Positions 25,559 to 34,596 are shown, counted from the stretch's first letter. The stretch: 64,000 nt of DNA from CAWJFP01 sp963842155 (GCA_963842155.1 CAWJFP010000023.1:40253-104252), one strand, 5' to 3'. Notes: a model not told the origin generated them from the sequence alone. Numbers and translations are program-made.

Positions 25559-26414
25559 CGCGGTAATCGAAGGCTTGCGCCTTGCCAGCGTCGTGGATGC
25601 GCTTCAGGAGCTCGTGCTGGGTCTTGAACTTCACATTGCCGATGGCGAGCGCGCCGATGCCGACCGCCTTGCCACCCTCGATTGGCGCCCCGTCGGCGTC
25701 GACCGCGAGGCCCTCGACGCCGAGCGGCGGCACGGCGTTGATGTCCGCCGCCACCTTGAGCCGCTTGGCGAAGCCGAGATCCGCCAACGACAGGGTCTGC
25801 ACGCCGGCGCGCCCGGCGGAGAGCACCACCTCCGCGTCGGCGACCGCCGCGCGCTTGCCCGCCTCAGTGCTGCCGTCCGCCACCTTGAAGCGGTGCTTGA
25901 AGCGTTTCTCGAAGGCGGAAGCCTTTTCCTCGGCCCGACCGCTCTTGTCATGCGCCACGAGCGTGACCTCGGCGCCCTCCTCGGCCGCGATCGCGCCGAC
26001 GACGCCGCCCACAACGCCCGTGGCGCCGATCACCGCGACGCGCGAGCCGACGAGCTTGCCGCCGAGCGCATTGAGGCGCCGCGCGACGCAGGCGATCATG
26101 GCGGCGGCCGTGGTGAAGGCGCCGTTCGGGTCGGCGAAGACGGAGATCTGAAAGGGCGGGAACATCGCCTCTTGCGCCGCCTTCATCATGTCGAGGGCGA
26201 GCAGCGCGTCGCGCCCGCCGATGAACAGGCAGGTCTTGGCGGCGTCCTGCGGCGCGCGCGAGAACATCGCATCCTGGGTCAGGCCCTTGATGTCCTGCAA
26301 GGCGAGATGCGTGTAGCTCGCGATGACGAAGCCCGCGTCGAATGCCATGTTGACGTCGAACGGGCTGACATTGGCGAGCGGCGTCGCGAAATGAAGGATC
26401 AGCGGCTTGCTCAT
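25524..26414 (-). CDS. mtdB: NAD(P)-dependent methylene-H4MPT dehydrogenase
   Basis: A 296-residue enzyme oxidising methylene-H4MPT to methenyl-H4MPT with NAD or NADP. Conserved text is PLILHFATPLANVSPFDVN, KTCLFIGGRDALLALDMM, SVFADPNGAFTTAAAMI, the Rossmann motif RVAVIGATGVVGGVVGAIAA, DINAVPPLGVEGL and NVKFKTQHELL. MtdB rather than MtdA is indicated by the H4MPT operon setting and by text resembling MtdB of Methylorubrum extorquens. It follows mptG by 20 bases and overlaps the ATP-grasp gene. Confidence 0.95.
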   Translation of the reverse strand: MSKPLILHFATPLANVSPFDVNMAFDAGFVIASYTHLALQDIKGLTQDAMFSRAPQDAAKTCLFIGGRDALLALDMMKAAQEAMFPPFQISVFADPNGAFTTAAAMIACVARRLNALGGKLVGSRVAVIGATGVVGGVVGAIAAEEGAEVTLVAHDKSGRAEEKASAFEKRFKHRFKVADGSTEAGKRAAVADAEVVLSAGRAGVQTLSLADLGFAKRLKVAADINAVPPLGVEGLAVDADGAPIEGGKAVGIGALAIGNVKFKTQHELLKRIHDAGKAQAFDYRDAYKVAREIAA

Positions 26415-26434
26415 GGATCGAACCTTTCCTCGCC

Positions 26435-27409
26435 TCAGGAGAGAACGATGTCGGCGCCGCGATTGCGGCCCTCGACAAGCCGGAACTCGAGCGCGGGCGT
26501 CGCGCGGCAGCGCTCGCGCGCGGCGCGCAGGAGGCGCTCGCCCTCCTCGGCCGATGCGAGAAGCGCGAACCCGGTCGGACCCCAGGAGGACTGACCGAGC
26601 CCGACGACGCCCTGTTCGCTGAGCCAGCTATGCACATCGGCCACCGCCGGGCTGCGATAGCGGCCGCCTTGCGCGGGCGCGAAATAATCGCCGAGCCGCG
26701 CCTGGATCTCGGCCAGGGCCGCGGATGCCGGGTCGAACGCGGCTTCGGCGATGGCGGGCAGGAGCCGCATCACGAGCACCCGGCAGAGCCTGTCGGCGAG
26801 CGCTTCCGTGAAGGTCGGCAAGGCGTCGAAGGCCGCCTTCTCCATGGCGCCGGAGAGCCCGTCGCGCGCGCGGTCGAGCGTGAGGAGGAGGCGCCAATGC
26901 GCGGGAAAATCGAGGCGCGCGACGATTGGCGCCGGACGGTCCTTGCGCGCCCGCCCGCCATCGACGAGAAAGCCGCCGCGCTCGAAGGCGCCGATGCCGA
27001 TGCCCGAGCGCGCGCCGCGATCGGCGACGGTGGCGAGCGCCGTCGTCGAGATCGCGATGCCGTAGAGCCGCGCCAGGGCGGCCGTCAGCGCGAGGCCGAG
27101 CTGAGTGCCCGAGCCGAGCCCCGCATGCTCGGGGATAGCGCTCTCGATGGTGGCGCTGTGGCGCTGCTCGAGCCCGAAGGCAAGGCAGGCGCGCGCGAGA
27201 AACCGCAGCGCGCGCTCGGCATCGGGGCCCGAGGCGTCCATCTCCTGCGCCGCCCCTCCGGGCCGCGCCTCGAGCCGGAGCCGCGTGCCGAAGCCCTCGA
27301 TGGCGAGGCCGATGCCGCCGAAATTGCGCCCCAGCCCGCCATGCAGATCGAGAAAGCCGAGATGCAGGCGTGCGGGCGCGAAGACCTCGACGCATGAGGC
27401 CTGGCTCAC
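26435..27409 (-). CDS. mptG: beta-ribofuranosylaminobenzene 5'-phosphate synthase
   Basis: A GHMP-kinase-fold enzyme of about 325 residues that joins PRPP and 4-hydroxybenzoate (or pABA), the first committed step of H4MPT synthesis. Motifs are VFAPARLHLGFLDLHGGL, FGGIGLAIEGF, IPEHAGLGSGTQLGLALTAA (phosphate loop), RSGIGIGAFERGGFLVDGGR, and GLGQSSWGPTGFAL. Two starts are credible: GTG 27409 (SQASCVEVFAP) and TTG 27439, which has the better ribosome site (GAGGAAAG). The open frame to 27532 upstream is not conserved text. It is the first gene of the H4MPT operon, divergent from the carbinolamine dehydratase gene. Confidence 0.92.
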   Translation of the reverse strand: MSQASCVEVFAPARLHLGFLDLHGGLGRNFGGIGLAIEGFGTRLRLEARPGGAAQEMDASGPDAERALRFLARACLAFGLEQRHSATIESAIPEHAGLGSGTQLGLALTAALARLYGIAISTTALATVADRGARSGIGIGAFERGGFLVDGGRARKDRPAPIVARLDFPAHWRLLLTLDRARDGLSGAMEKAAFDALPTFTEALADRLCRVLVMRLLPAIAEAAFDPASAALAEIQARLGDYFAPAQGGRYRSPAVADVHSWLSEQGVVGLGQSSWGPTGFALLASAEEGERLLRAARERCRATPALEFRLVEGRNRGADIVLS

Positions 27410-27615
27410 CTCGACAAGCTCGGCTGAGTTCGACAGCAAGCCTTTCCTCTTTTTTGGTCCAAGATGGGCTTTTTCGTCGCCGGCGGGATCGGCGCGCCGC
27501 GCCGCTCTCGCCGCGCCGCCTTTGCGCGGCACGTTGCATCGCCGTGACCATAGGATAGACTACCGGCATTCGGCAAAGCAAAGCGGCGTCCGGCCGCCGC
27601 GGGAGGGAGCGCGCG

Positions 27616-28032
27616 ATGGTTGAGCGAGCAAAGGACCGCACCTACAGCGAGGACGAGATCAGGGCCCGCCTCGCCGCCGAGCTGCCGCATTGGAGCTATG
27701 AAGGCGGTTGGATCAGGCGCCGCTATCGCACCAACAGCTGGAAGGGCACCTTGATGGTGATCAACACCGTCGGCCATCTGGCGGAGGCCGCGTGGCACCA
27801 TCCCGACATCACTGCATCCTATGCCTGGGTCGAGGTCCGGCTGATGAACCATGCCGCCAAAGGCGTCACCGACAAGGATTTCGAGCTGGCGAAGAAGATC
27901 GAGGAGGTGGTCCATTGGCGGCCGGGCGAGGGCAGCGCGCTCGAAGGCACGCCCGACCAGGACCAGCGCTTCGCCTATATCAAATACGACAAGCCGGAGG
28001 GGCCGAAGGGAAAAGGGGCCGAGAAGGCTTGA
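27616..28032 (+). CDS. pterin-4a-carbinolamine dehydratase family protein
   Basis: A 138-residue protein with the PCD fold: LPHWSYEGGWIRRRYRTNSW, NTVGHLAEAAWHHPDIT (the paired His motif), YAWVEVRLMNHAAKGVTD, and DFELAKKIEEV. It ends in a lysine-rich tail. No aromatic-amino-acid hydroxylase is nearby; the gene leads the fhc operon as in several methylotrophs, so a pterin (H4MPT) role such as dehydration or a DcoH-like function is likelier than phenylalanine metabolism. GGGAGG lies 8 bases before ATG 27616. It precedes fhcB by 11 bases. Confidence 0.88.
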   Translation: MVERAKDRTYSEDEIRARLAAELPHWSYEGGWIRRRYRTNSWKGTLMVINTVGHLAEAAWHHPDITASYAWVEVRLMNHAAKGVTDKDFELAKKIEEVVHWRPGEGSALEGTPDQDQRFAYIKYDKPEGPKGKGAEKA

Positions 28033-28043
28033 CGTCGCCCGTC

Positions 28044-29264
28044 ATGCGCAAGATCGCCTGCCCTTTTTGCGGCCTCGCCTGCGACGATCTCGCCGTCGGC
28101 GACAGGCACGTCGATACGCGCGGCTGCCCCAAGGCCGCGGCCGGCTTCGCGCGCAACGCCAAGGAAACGCGGCATCTGCTGGCCGGCCGATCCGCCTCGC
28201 TCGGCGAAGCCGCCGCCGCCGCCGCCGAGATCCTGGGCAAGGCGCGTCGACCCCTCATCACCGGCCTCGGCGCCGACCTCGCCGGGCAGCGCGCCTTGAT
28301 CGCGCTCGCCGATCGCGCGGGCGCGGTGATCGACCGCTGGCAAAGTGCCGCGCAGCTCCGCAATCTCGCCGTGACGCAGGAGGCGGGCGCCTTTCTCGCC
28401 ACCTTCGCCGAGGTGGCGAACCGCGCCGACGTGGTGCTGCTGATCGGCGGCACGCTGGAGGGCGACTTCCCCCGCTTCGCCGAACGGCTGCTGCAGGCGC
28501 CGCGACCGCTTTACCGCGCGGAGCCGCCTTGGATCGCCTATCTCGGTCCCGAGATCGAGCCCGCCAACTTTCCCATCGCCGAGCGCATGACGGTCGCCGC
28601 CGACCGGCTCGCCGAGCTGCTGGGGGCCTTGAGCGCCATCCTCGACGGCCGCAAGCTCGGCGCCGCGGAGGCCGGCGGCATAGCGGCGAAGACCCTCGAG
28701 GCGCTGGCCGCGCGCTTCGCTGGCGCGCGCTACGGCGCCATCATCTGGGACGCCGCCATTTTCCCCGCGCCCGAGGGCGAGATCGCCGTGCGCCTGCTGC
28801 TCGAGATTCTGCGCCACCTCAACCGCAAGACCCGTGCGGTGGGCCTGCCGCTCGGCGGCAACGACAATGCTCAAGGCGCCGCGCAGGCCATGTTGTGGCA
28901 GGCGGGCTGGCCAGGGCGTCTTTCCTTCGCGCGCGGGGCTCCCGATTTCGACCCCTGGCTCCATGACGCGGAGCGGCTGTTGCAGGAGGGCGAGGCCGAC
29001 GCGCTCCTCTGGGTGGCGGCCACCTCGCCCGCGCCGCCGCCCGCGACAGAGGCCGCGACCATCGCGATCGTCGCCGGGGATGTCGCGCTGACGCGCGACC
29101 CGGCCGTGGCGATCCGCGTGGGCATTCCGGCGATCGATCATGGCGGCACGGTCATGCGCGCGGACAGCGTGATCGCCCTGCCGCTCGAGGCGGCGCGGCC
29201 GAGCGCGCTGCCGAGCGTGGCGGCGGCGGCGCACGCCATCCTCGAGCGCATGGGTGCGGCATGA
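28044..29264 (+). CDS. fhcB: formyltransferase/hydrolase complex subunit B
   Basis: A 406-residue homologue of formylmethanofuran dehydrogenase subunit B (molybdopterin-oxidoreductase fold) that forms the FhcABCD complex. The N-terminus carries C6-P-F-C9-G-L-A-C13-D-D and C28 (TRGCPKAA), spaced like a [4Fe-4S] site. The region aligned with the catalytic Cys of archaeal FwdB has none (AAQLRNLAVTQEAGAFLATF), as expected for an Fhc that hydrolyses rather than reduces CO2. ATG 28044 begins MRKIACPFCGLACDD. The stop overlaps fhcA (ATGA). Confidence 0.92.
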   Translation: MRKIACPFCGLACDDLAVGDRHVDTRGCPKAAAGFARNAKETRHLLAGRSASLGEAAAAAAEILGKARRPLITGLGADLAGQRALIALADRAGAVIDRWQSAAQLRNLAVTQEAGAFLATFAEVANRADVVLLIGGTLEGDFPRFAERLLQAPRPLYRAEPPWIAYLGPEIEPANFPIAERMTVAADRLAELLGALSAILDGRKLGAAEAGGIAAKTLEALAARFAGARYGAIIWDAAIFPAPEGEIAVRLLLEILRHLNRKTRAVGLPLGGNDNAQGAAQAMLWQAGWPGRLSFARGAPDFDPWLHDAERLLQEGEADALLWVAATSPAPPPATEAATIAIVAGDVALTRDPAVAIRVGIPAIDHGGTVMRADSVIALPLEAARPSALPSVAAAAHAILERMGAA

Positions 29265-30925
29265 TCACGCGCCTTGCGGGCGGGCGGGTCTACGATCCGG
29301 CCAACGGCAAGGACGGCGCGGTCGAGGATCTCTATATCGCCGACGGCCGCATGGCGCCGGCGCCCAAAGGCGGCAAGCCCGACCGGAGCTACGATCTCGC
29401 CGGACATGTCGTGATGCCGGGCGCCATCGACATCCATAGCCACGTCGCCGGCGGCAAGGTCAACCTGGCGCGGCTCTTGATGACCGAGGATCACCGCGCC
29501 GACCTCGCCGCGCGCGCCGGCATGACGCGCTCCGGCAGCGGCCATATCAGCCCGACCAGCTTCACCACCGGCTATCGCTACGCCGCCATGGGCTACAGCG
29601 CCGCCTTCGAGCCCGCCATGGTGCCGGCGAACGCGCGCGCGACCCATCTCGAGCTCGCCGACCTGCCGCTGGTTGACAAGGGGACCTATGTCATGCTCGG
29701 CAATGACGAGCTGCTGCTCCATATGCTGGCGGAAGGGGCGGAGCAGGAGCGCATCGATGACTATGTCGCCTGGATGATGCGGGCGACCGCCTCGATCGGC
29801 GTCAAGACCGTGAACCCCGGCGGCATCAGCGCCTTCAAGTTCAACGGTCGCGGCCTCGACATCGACCAGGCGGGGCCGCAGCATGGCGTGCAGCCCCGGC
29901 GCGTGATCCAGGCGCTCGCCCGCGCCGTGCACGAGCTGGGCGTGCCCCATCCGCTGCATATTCATTGCAACAATCTCGGCCTGCCCGGGAATATCGAGAC
30001 CACGCTCGCCACCATCGAGGCGGCGGAGGGGCTCAGGCTCCATCTCACCCATGTGCAGTTCCACAGCTACGGCACCGAGGGCGACCGGCACTTCTCCTCG
30101 GCCGCCGCGCGCCTGGCCGAGGCCGTCAACCGCAATCAGAACGTCACCATCGACGTCGGCCAGATCATGTTCGGCCAGACGGTGACCGCCTCGGGCGATA
30201 CCATGGCGCAGTACCGCAACCATCGCTTCGCCTCGCCCGACAAATGGATCTGCATGGACATCGAATGCGACGGCGGCTGCGGGCTGGTGCCGTTCCGCTA
30301 TCGCGACAAGAATTTCGTCAACGCGCTTCAGTGGGCGATCGGGCTCGAGCTGTTCCTGCTGATCGAGGATCCGTGGCGCGTGCTGTTGACGACCGACCAT
30401 CCGAACGGCGCGCCCTTCACCTCCTATCCCCGCCTCATCCGCCTCTTGATGGATCGCAGCTACCGCAACGACTGCCTAGCGCAGATTTATTCGGCGGCGC
30501 GCGCGGCGACGGTGCTGGGCTCGATCGAGCGCGAATATACGCTCGGCGAGATCGCCATCGCGACGCGCGCGGCCGGCGCGCTGCTTCTCGGCCTCGCCGA
30601 TCGCGGCCACCTCGGCCCCGGCGCCGCCGCCGACATCGCGGTCTACGCGGAGGACGCCGACCGCGAGCGCATGTTCGCAACCCCCCACCATGTCTTCAAA
30701 AGCGGGGTCGAGGTGGCGCGCGAGGGGACGCTGCTCGAGGTTCCCGCGAGCCTCACCCATATCGTCAGGCCCGACTACGACAGGGCGATCGAGCGCCGCA
30801 TCAAGGCCTTCTTCGACGACCATATGACAGTCGGGTTCGAGCATTTCCCGCTTTCGGAAAGCGAGCTTTCGGACAATGGCGTCGAGCTCGTCGCTCACCC
30901 TTGCGGGCCCAGGGTGCGAGCATGA
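29261..30925 (+). CDS. fhcA: formyltransferase/hydrolase complex subunit A
   Basis: A 554-residue amidohydrolase-fold subunit that hydrolyses the formylated furan carrier to formate. The zinc motif is H59-S-H61 in GAIDIHSHVAGGKVNLAR, with further ligands expected in HIHCNNLGLPGN and LHLTHVQFHSYGTEG. CDGGCGLVPFRYRDKNFVNA, LTTDHPNGAPFTSYP and GLADRGHLGPGAAADIAVYA are typical. It starts at ATG 29261, overlapping fhcB, and ends 11 bases before fhcD. Length is normal for FhcA. Confidence 0.97.
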   Translation: MITRLAGGRVYDPANGKDGAVEDLYIADGRMAPAPKGGKPDRSYDLAGHVVMPGAIDIHSHVAGGKVNLARLLMTEDHRADLAARAGMTRSGSGHISPTSFTTGYRYAAMGYSAAFEPAMVPANARATHLELADLPLVDKGTYVMLGNDELLLHMLAEGAEQERIDDYVAWMMRATASIGVKTVNPGGISAFKFNGRGLDIDQAGPQHGVQPRRVIQALARAVHELGVPHPLHIHCNNLGLPGNIETTLATIEAAEGLRLHLTHVQFHSYGTEGDRHFSSAAARLAEAVNRNQNVTIDVGQIMFGQTVTASGDTMAQYRNHRFASPDKWICMDIECDGGCGLVPFRYRDKNFVNALQWAIGLELFLLIEDPWRVLLTTDHPNGAPFTSYPRLIRLLMDRSYRNDCLAQIYSAARAATVLGSIEREYTLGEIAIATRAAGALLLGLADRGHLGPGAAADIAVYAEDADRERMFATPHHVFKSGVEVAREGTLLEVPASLTHIVRPDYDRAIERRIKAFFDDHMTVGFEHFPLSESELSDNGVELVAHPCGPRVRA

Positions 30926-30935
30926 GGGTGCGGGC

Positions 30936-31832
30936 GTGAAGCTCTCCGGCATCGCCATCGACGAGACCTTCGCCGAGGCCTTCGGCATGCGCGGCACGCG
31001 GCTCGTCGTCACCGCGGACAGCCCCGCCTGGGCCGAGACGGCCGGCCGCTCGATGACCGGCTTCGCCACCTCGGTGATCGGCTGCGGCGTCGAGGCGGGC
31101 ATCGAGCGCGCGCTCGCGCCCGAGGAGACGCCGGACGGACGGCCGGGGATCGCGGTGCTGCTCTTCGGCATGTCGCGCGACGCCCTCGCCAAGGCCTTGC
31201 GCGACAGGGTCGGTCAATGCGTGCTGACTTGCCCGGGCAGCGCCTGCTATGCAGGGCTCGAGGGCGACAGCCGGCTGCCGCTCGGCCGCGCGCTGCGTTA
31301 TTTCGGCGATGGCTTCCAGCGCGCCAAGCGCTTCGGCAGCCGGCGCTACTGGCGCATCCCGGTGATGGACGGCGAGTTCCTTTGCGAGGACCAGGTGGCC
31401 GAGCAGAAAGCCGTGGGTGGGGGCAATTTCCTCATCCTCGGCCGCGCCCGTGCCGCCGTGCTCGCCGCGGCGGAGCGGGCGATCGGTGCCATGAGCCAGG
31501 TGCGCGGCGCCATCATGCCGTTTCCGGGCGGCGTCGTGCGCTCGGGCTCCAAGGTGGGCTCGCGCTACAAATTCCTCCCCGCCTCCACCAACGACGCCTT
31601 CTGTCCCACCCTTAAGGGGTTGGCGGAAAGCGCGCTCGATCCCGAGGTGGCGGCCGTGCTCGAGATCGTCATCGACGGGCTCGACGAGAAATCCGTCGCC
31701 GGCGCGATGACGGCCGGCATCCGCGCCGTCTGCGCGGGCGGCCTCGGGAGCGGCGTCACCCGCATCTCGGCCGGCAATTACGGCGGCAAGCTCGGACCCT
31801 ATCATTTCCATCTCAAAGAGCTTCTCGCATGA
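30936..31832 (+). CDS. fhcD: formylmethanofuran:H4MPT formyltransferase
   Basis: A 298-residue formyltransferase that moves the formyl group from formyl-H4MPT to the methanofuran-type carrier. Family text begins VKLSGIAIDETFAEAFGMRG and continues TADSPAWAETAGRSMTGFAT, VIGCGVEAGIER, CVLTCPGSACYAGL, RRYWRIPVMDGEFLCED, and FPGGVVRSGSKVGSRYKFLP. GTG 30936 gives the conserved N-terminus; in-frame codons upstream back to 30876 read as shadow text. The stop overlaps fhcC (ATGA). Confidence 0.95.
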   Translation: MKLSGIAIDETFAEAFGMRGTRLVVTADSPAWAETAGRSMTGFATSVIGCGVEAGIERALAPEETPDGRPGIAVLLFGMSRDALAKALRDRVGQCVLTCPGSACYAGLEGDSRLPLGRALRYFGDGFQRAKRFGSRRYWRIPVMDGEFLCEDQVAEQKAVGGGNFLILGRARAAVLAAAERAIGAMSQVRGAIMPFPGGVVRSGSKVGSRYKFLPASTNDAFCPTLKGLAESALDPEVAAVLEIVIDGLDEKSVAGAMTAGIRAVCAGGLGSGVTRISAGNYGGKLGPYHFHLKELLA

Positions 31833-32632
31833 CCCGCCTGACGCTCAAAGCCGAGCCCCCGGTCCGGCTTGCGCTGGATTCCCTCCTGCCCGAGCGGCTC
31901 GCCGGGCTCAAGCCGGGCGAGATCGAGCGCCTGCCGCTCGCGCTCGGAAAGCGCGAGGAGAGAGTCGGCGACTGGTTCCAGCTCGACGGCGGCGGGGGCG
32001 ATAGCCTCGTCATCGCAGGCGAGGGTACCCGCCTCGACCGCATCGGGGCGGGCATGACAACGGGGCGCATCATCGTCGAGGGCGCAGCCGGCGCCTATCT
32101 CGGGCAAGGGCTCGCGGGCGGCGAGATCCGCCTCGAGGGCGCGGCGGGCTTCGGCCTCGCAAGCGACATGCGCGGCGGGCTCATCCGCGTCGCGGGCGAT
32201 GCGGGCGACGGGGTCGGCGCCGCAATCCCCGGCACCGGCAGCGGCATGAGCGGCGGCACGGTAATCATCGCCGGAAAGGCGGGGGCGCGTTGCGGCTATC
32301 AGCTCCGGCGCGGCCTGCTCGTGGTCGGCGGCGATGCCGGTCCGGCCTGCGGGGGCGCGATGCTGGCGGGGACCATCCTCCTCGGCGGGCACGCGCAGGC
32401 TTATGCCGGCGCCGCCATGCGCCATGGCAGCCTCCTCGCCCTCGGCGGCTTCGAGCGGCCCGGCCCGACCTTCATCGACAGCGGCGTCCATGAGCTGGTG
32501 GCGCTCCGCCTTCTCGCGCGCCTCCTGGCCTCGCTCGGCCTCGGCGCGCTCGCCGAGCGGCTCGGGCCCATGCGCCGGCTGCTCGGCGATCAGGCGATCG
32601 GCGGCAAGGGCGAGCTGCTTGCGCCAGCTTGA
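31829..32632 (+). CDS. fhcC: formyltransferase/hydrolase complex subunit C
   Basis: A 267-residue subunit with the glutamate-synthase alpha-C-like beta-helix: repeating glycine-rich turns (GEGTRLDRIGAGMTTGRIIV; AYLGQGLAGGEIRLEG; LASDMRGGLIRVAGDAGDG; IPGTGSGMSGGTVIIAG; GAMLAGTILLGGHAQAYAG). In the complex it supports A, B and D. It is the last gene of fhcBADC. A 190-base gap follows to a cytochrome c gene. Confidence 0.95.
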   Translation: MTRLTLKAEPPVRLALDSLLPERLAGLKPGEIERLPLALGKREERVGDWFQLDGGGGDSLVIAGEGTRLDRIGAGMTTGRIIVEGAAGAYLGQGLAGGEIRLEGAAGFGLASDMRGGLIRVAGDAGDGVGAAIPGTGSGMSGGTVIIAGKAGARCGYQLRRGLLVVGGDAGPACGGAMLAGTILLGGHAQAYAGAAMRHGSLLALGGFERPGPTFIDSGVHELVALRLLARLLASLGLGALAERLGPMRRLLGDQAIGGKGELLAPA

Positions 32633-32822
32633 GCGTCATCAATTCCGACAGGCCGGGCGCGGCAATTTGCGCGTGCCGCCCTCTCAGCAAAAGGGTTGAT
32701 GTTTGGCTCCATTCCCGGACATAGTTGCACCCTCGGGGCGCGCAGCACCGAACTTCGCATCGCCGTCGCCGCTCCGCCGAACCGAAATCGACCGAATCAA
32801 GCTCGATGATCAGGAGGGATGA

Positions 32823-33206
32823 ATGTCTGCCAAAGCAATGACGACGGCGCTGTTCGCGGTCGCGCTGGGCCTTGTGGTCGCGCCGGCCCTATCCAGAGCC
32901 GACGGCGACGTCGACGCGGGGAAGAAGATTTTCCAGAAATGCGCCCTTTGCCACGCCATTGAAGCCGGTAAGAACAAGATCGGGCCGAGCCTGTTCGGCG
33001 TCGTCGGCCGTCATTCGGCCAGCCTGCCCGATTATACCTATTCGGACGCCATGAAGGCCGCCAACAAGACCTGGGACGAGGCGACCCTCGACAATTATCT
33101 CACCGATCCGCGCGCCGCGGTGCCGGGGACCAAGATGATCTTCCCCGGCCTCAAGGATGCGAAGGACCGGCAGGACGTCATCGCCTATCTCAAGACCCTC
33201 AAATAG
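32823..33206 (+). CDS. cytochrome c (c2/c-550 type)
   Basis: A 127-residue periplasmic class I cytochrome c. A signal peptide ends near ALSRADGDVDAG; the haem site is C40-A-L-C43-H44; the distal ligand is the Met in VPGTKMIFPGLKDAKD. GPSLFGVVGRHSASLPDYTYS is characteristic of the c2 family. The ribosome site AGGAGG precedes ATG 32823. It may accept electrons from XoxG and pass them to the terminal oxidase, an inference from location and family. Confidence 0.92.
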   Translation: MSAKAMTTALFAVALGLVVAPALSRADGDVDAGKKIFQKCALCHAIEAGKNKIGPSLFGVVGRHSASLPDYTYSDAMKAANKTWDEATLDNYLTDPRAAVPGTKMIFPGLKDAKDRQDVIAYLKTLK

Positions 33207-33264
33207 CGCGGGCGCCGGAGCGTTTTCAGGATCCGATCGAGCGGATTCGTCGCGCCCCCTCGCT

Positions 33265-33345
33265 CGGCTCCGGCCATGGCCCGGCTCTCGCCTCGACAAT
33301 CCTACGCAACCCTCTCCCCCCATCGGGGGAGAGGGAAGGGTGAGG
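33265..33345 (+). repeat. dispersed palindromic repeat, copy 2, with hairpin
   Basis: An 81-base element matching 14157-14239. It contains a perfect 11-base-pair inverted repeat (CCCTCTCCCCC at 33310-33320 and its complement at 33325-33335) with a 4-base loop. It sits in the gap between convergent genes, where it could also act as a bidirectional transcript end. Confidence 0.72.
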
Positions 33346-33437
33346 GGGGTGCGCCTTCGCCTGAAGGGAATATACTCCGATGCGATTTCGCGTGAGCGAG
33401 CGCCGCGCCGGCCGCCCGGCGCGAGAGACAGGCTCGC

Positions 33438-34061
33438 TCAATCCTCCAGCGGGTCGTAACCGGCGACGCGCGGCCTGAGCAGCTCCGCGCCGGCAAAGAG
33501 CTCGGCGCGGGCGCCGTTGCTCTCGTATGCCGCGTCCAGCTCGCCGACGCGCTCGTCCTTGCCGCCGAGGCGATAGATGTAATAGCGGCCGGCCGGCACC
33601 CCCTGGGGCAGCGGAAGCGCGCGCCAGCCGACGGTCCCCATCTCCTGATCGCTGAGCACGACGCCGCCCGCGGCCATGAGCGGCAGCAGCAAAGGCGCCA
33701 CCGACGCCGCGAGCGCCTGGCTCGCGGCCACGTCATGCGAGCCGATGTCGCAATGGGCTAGCGCCGCCCGATGGCGGATGCGCCTGAGCGCCGTCGGCAA
33801 GGTCGCGCGGAAATCGCCCTTGATGAAATGGCGCGCGTCCGGGCGCGAGGCCGGATGGGAATCGATATCGAGATCGAAGACGAAGATCTCCCGGCCCGGA
33901 AAGCGCGTGCGCAGATGATCGTAGGTCCGGCCCGAGCCGAGCCCGAGCTCAAGGATGGAGCCGGGGACGTCGCGCAACAGGGCGGCCGCGCGGTCGATGC
34001 TGGCGCGTTGCGCGAGCAAGCGTCTGATATGGGATTCCAATCGGCTCATCGCAGCATGCAT
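33438..34061 (-). CDS. class I SAM-dependent methyltransferase
   Basis: A 207-residue Rossmann-fold methyltransferase. The SAM site is GSILELGLGSGRTYDHL, with the acidic end of strand 2 in IFVFDLDIDSHP. Further text is FIKGDFRATLPTAL and AALAHCDIGSHD. The C-terminal half includes LMAAGGVVLSDQEMGTVGW. The substrate is unknown. ATG 34061 and ATG 34049 are both possible; neither has a clear ribosome site. It stands alone, convergent with the cytochrome gene. Confidence 0.8.
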   Translation of the reverse strand: MHAAMSRLESHIRRLLAQRASIDRAAALLRDVPGSILELGLGSGRTYDHLRTRFPGREIFVFDLDIDSHPASRPDARHFIKGDFRATLPTALRRIRHRAALAHCDIGSHDVAASQALAASVAPLLLPLMAAGGVVLSDQEMGTVGWRALPLPQGVPAGRYYIYRLGGKDERVGELDAAYESNGARAELFAGAELLRPRVAGYDPLED

Positions 34062-34212
34062 AATAGATCGGGGAGGCTTTAAGTAGGCGCTTTTTGCCTT
34101 GTTGCCTGCTTACGCCTCATGGATGTCCAGGCAGGGAGAATATGGTCCGCGCGACCCGCGCGATCCAGTCAAAAAAATGTCATCGACCGGCAAATTCCTG
34201 CCGCGCGGGATA

Positions 34213-34596
34213 TTACCGGTCGCAAGCCGACATTTTGGGCACGCAATCCTTGCCGCCATATCTGACGCACTCATTGACGGCGAGGCTTTGCGCTTCGCTC
34301 TCGGATTCGCCATAGGCGAAGCCGCGCGCGCCGCAGAGATTGTCCTTGTCGACGGCGAAGGCGAAGCAGTTGCCCTGCACGGTCAGCCTGACGACGCAAG
34401 TCTCGTCTCCGCTCTGCTGGCAATAGCCGATCGCGGCGACGCCGGCCTCTTGCGCGGTCGCGAATTTGGTCGCATAGCCGAAATGCTCGCAGGCACCGAT
34501 CGCGAGCGCGCCGGCGGCGTGGGCCGCGCCGGTGGCACCGAGCGCTAGGGCGGCCGCGAGCGCGATGCCGAGGCCTGTTCCGGGGAAGCGCGCCAT
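34213..34596 (-). CDS. DUF4189 family secreted protein
   Basis: A 127-residue exported protein with a signal peptide to about 27 (ATGAAHAAGALAI). The domain reads AIGACEHFGYATKFATAQEA, CVVRLTVQGNCFAFAVDK, GYCQQSGDETC and NECVRYGGKDCVP, with regularly spaced cysteines likely paired in disulfides, as in DUF4189. ATG 34596 is chosen over 34650 because the longer form lacks a clean signal peptide. Function unknown. Confidence 0.82.
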   Translation of the reverse strand: MARFPGTGLGIALAAALALGATGAAHAAGALAIGACEHFGYATKFATAQEAGVAAIGYCQQSGDETCVVRLTVQGNCFAFAVDKDNLCGARGFAYGESESEAQSLAVNECVRYGGKDCVPKMSACDR

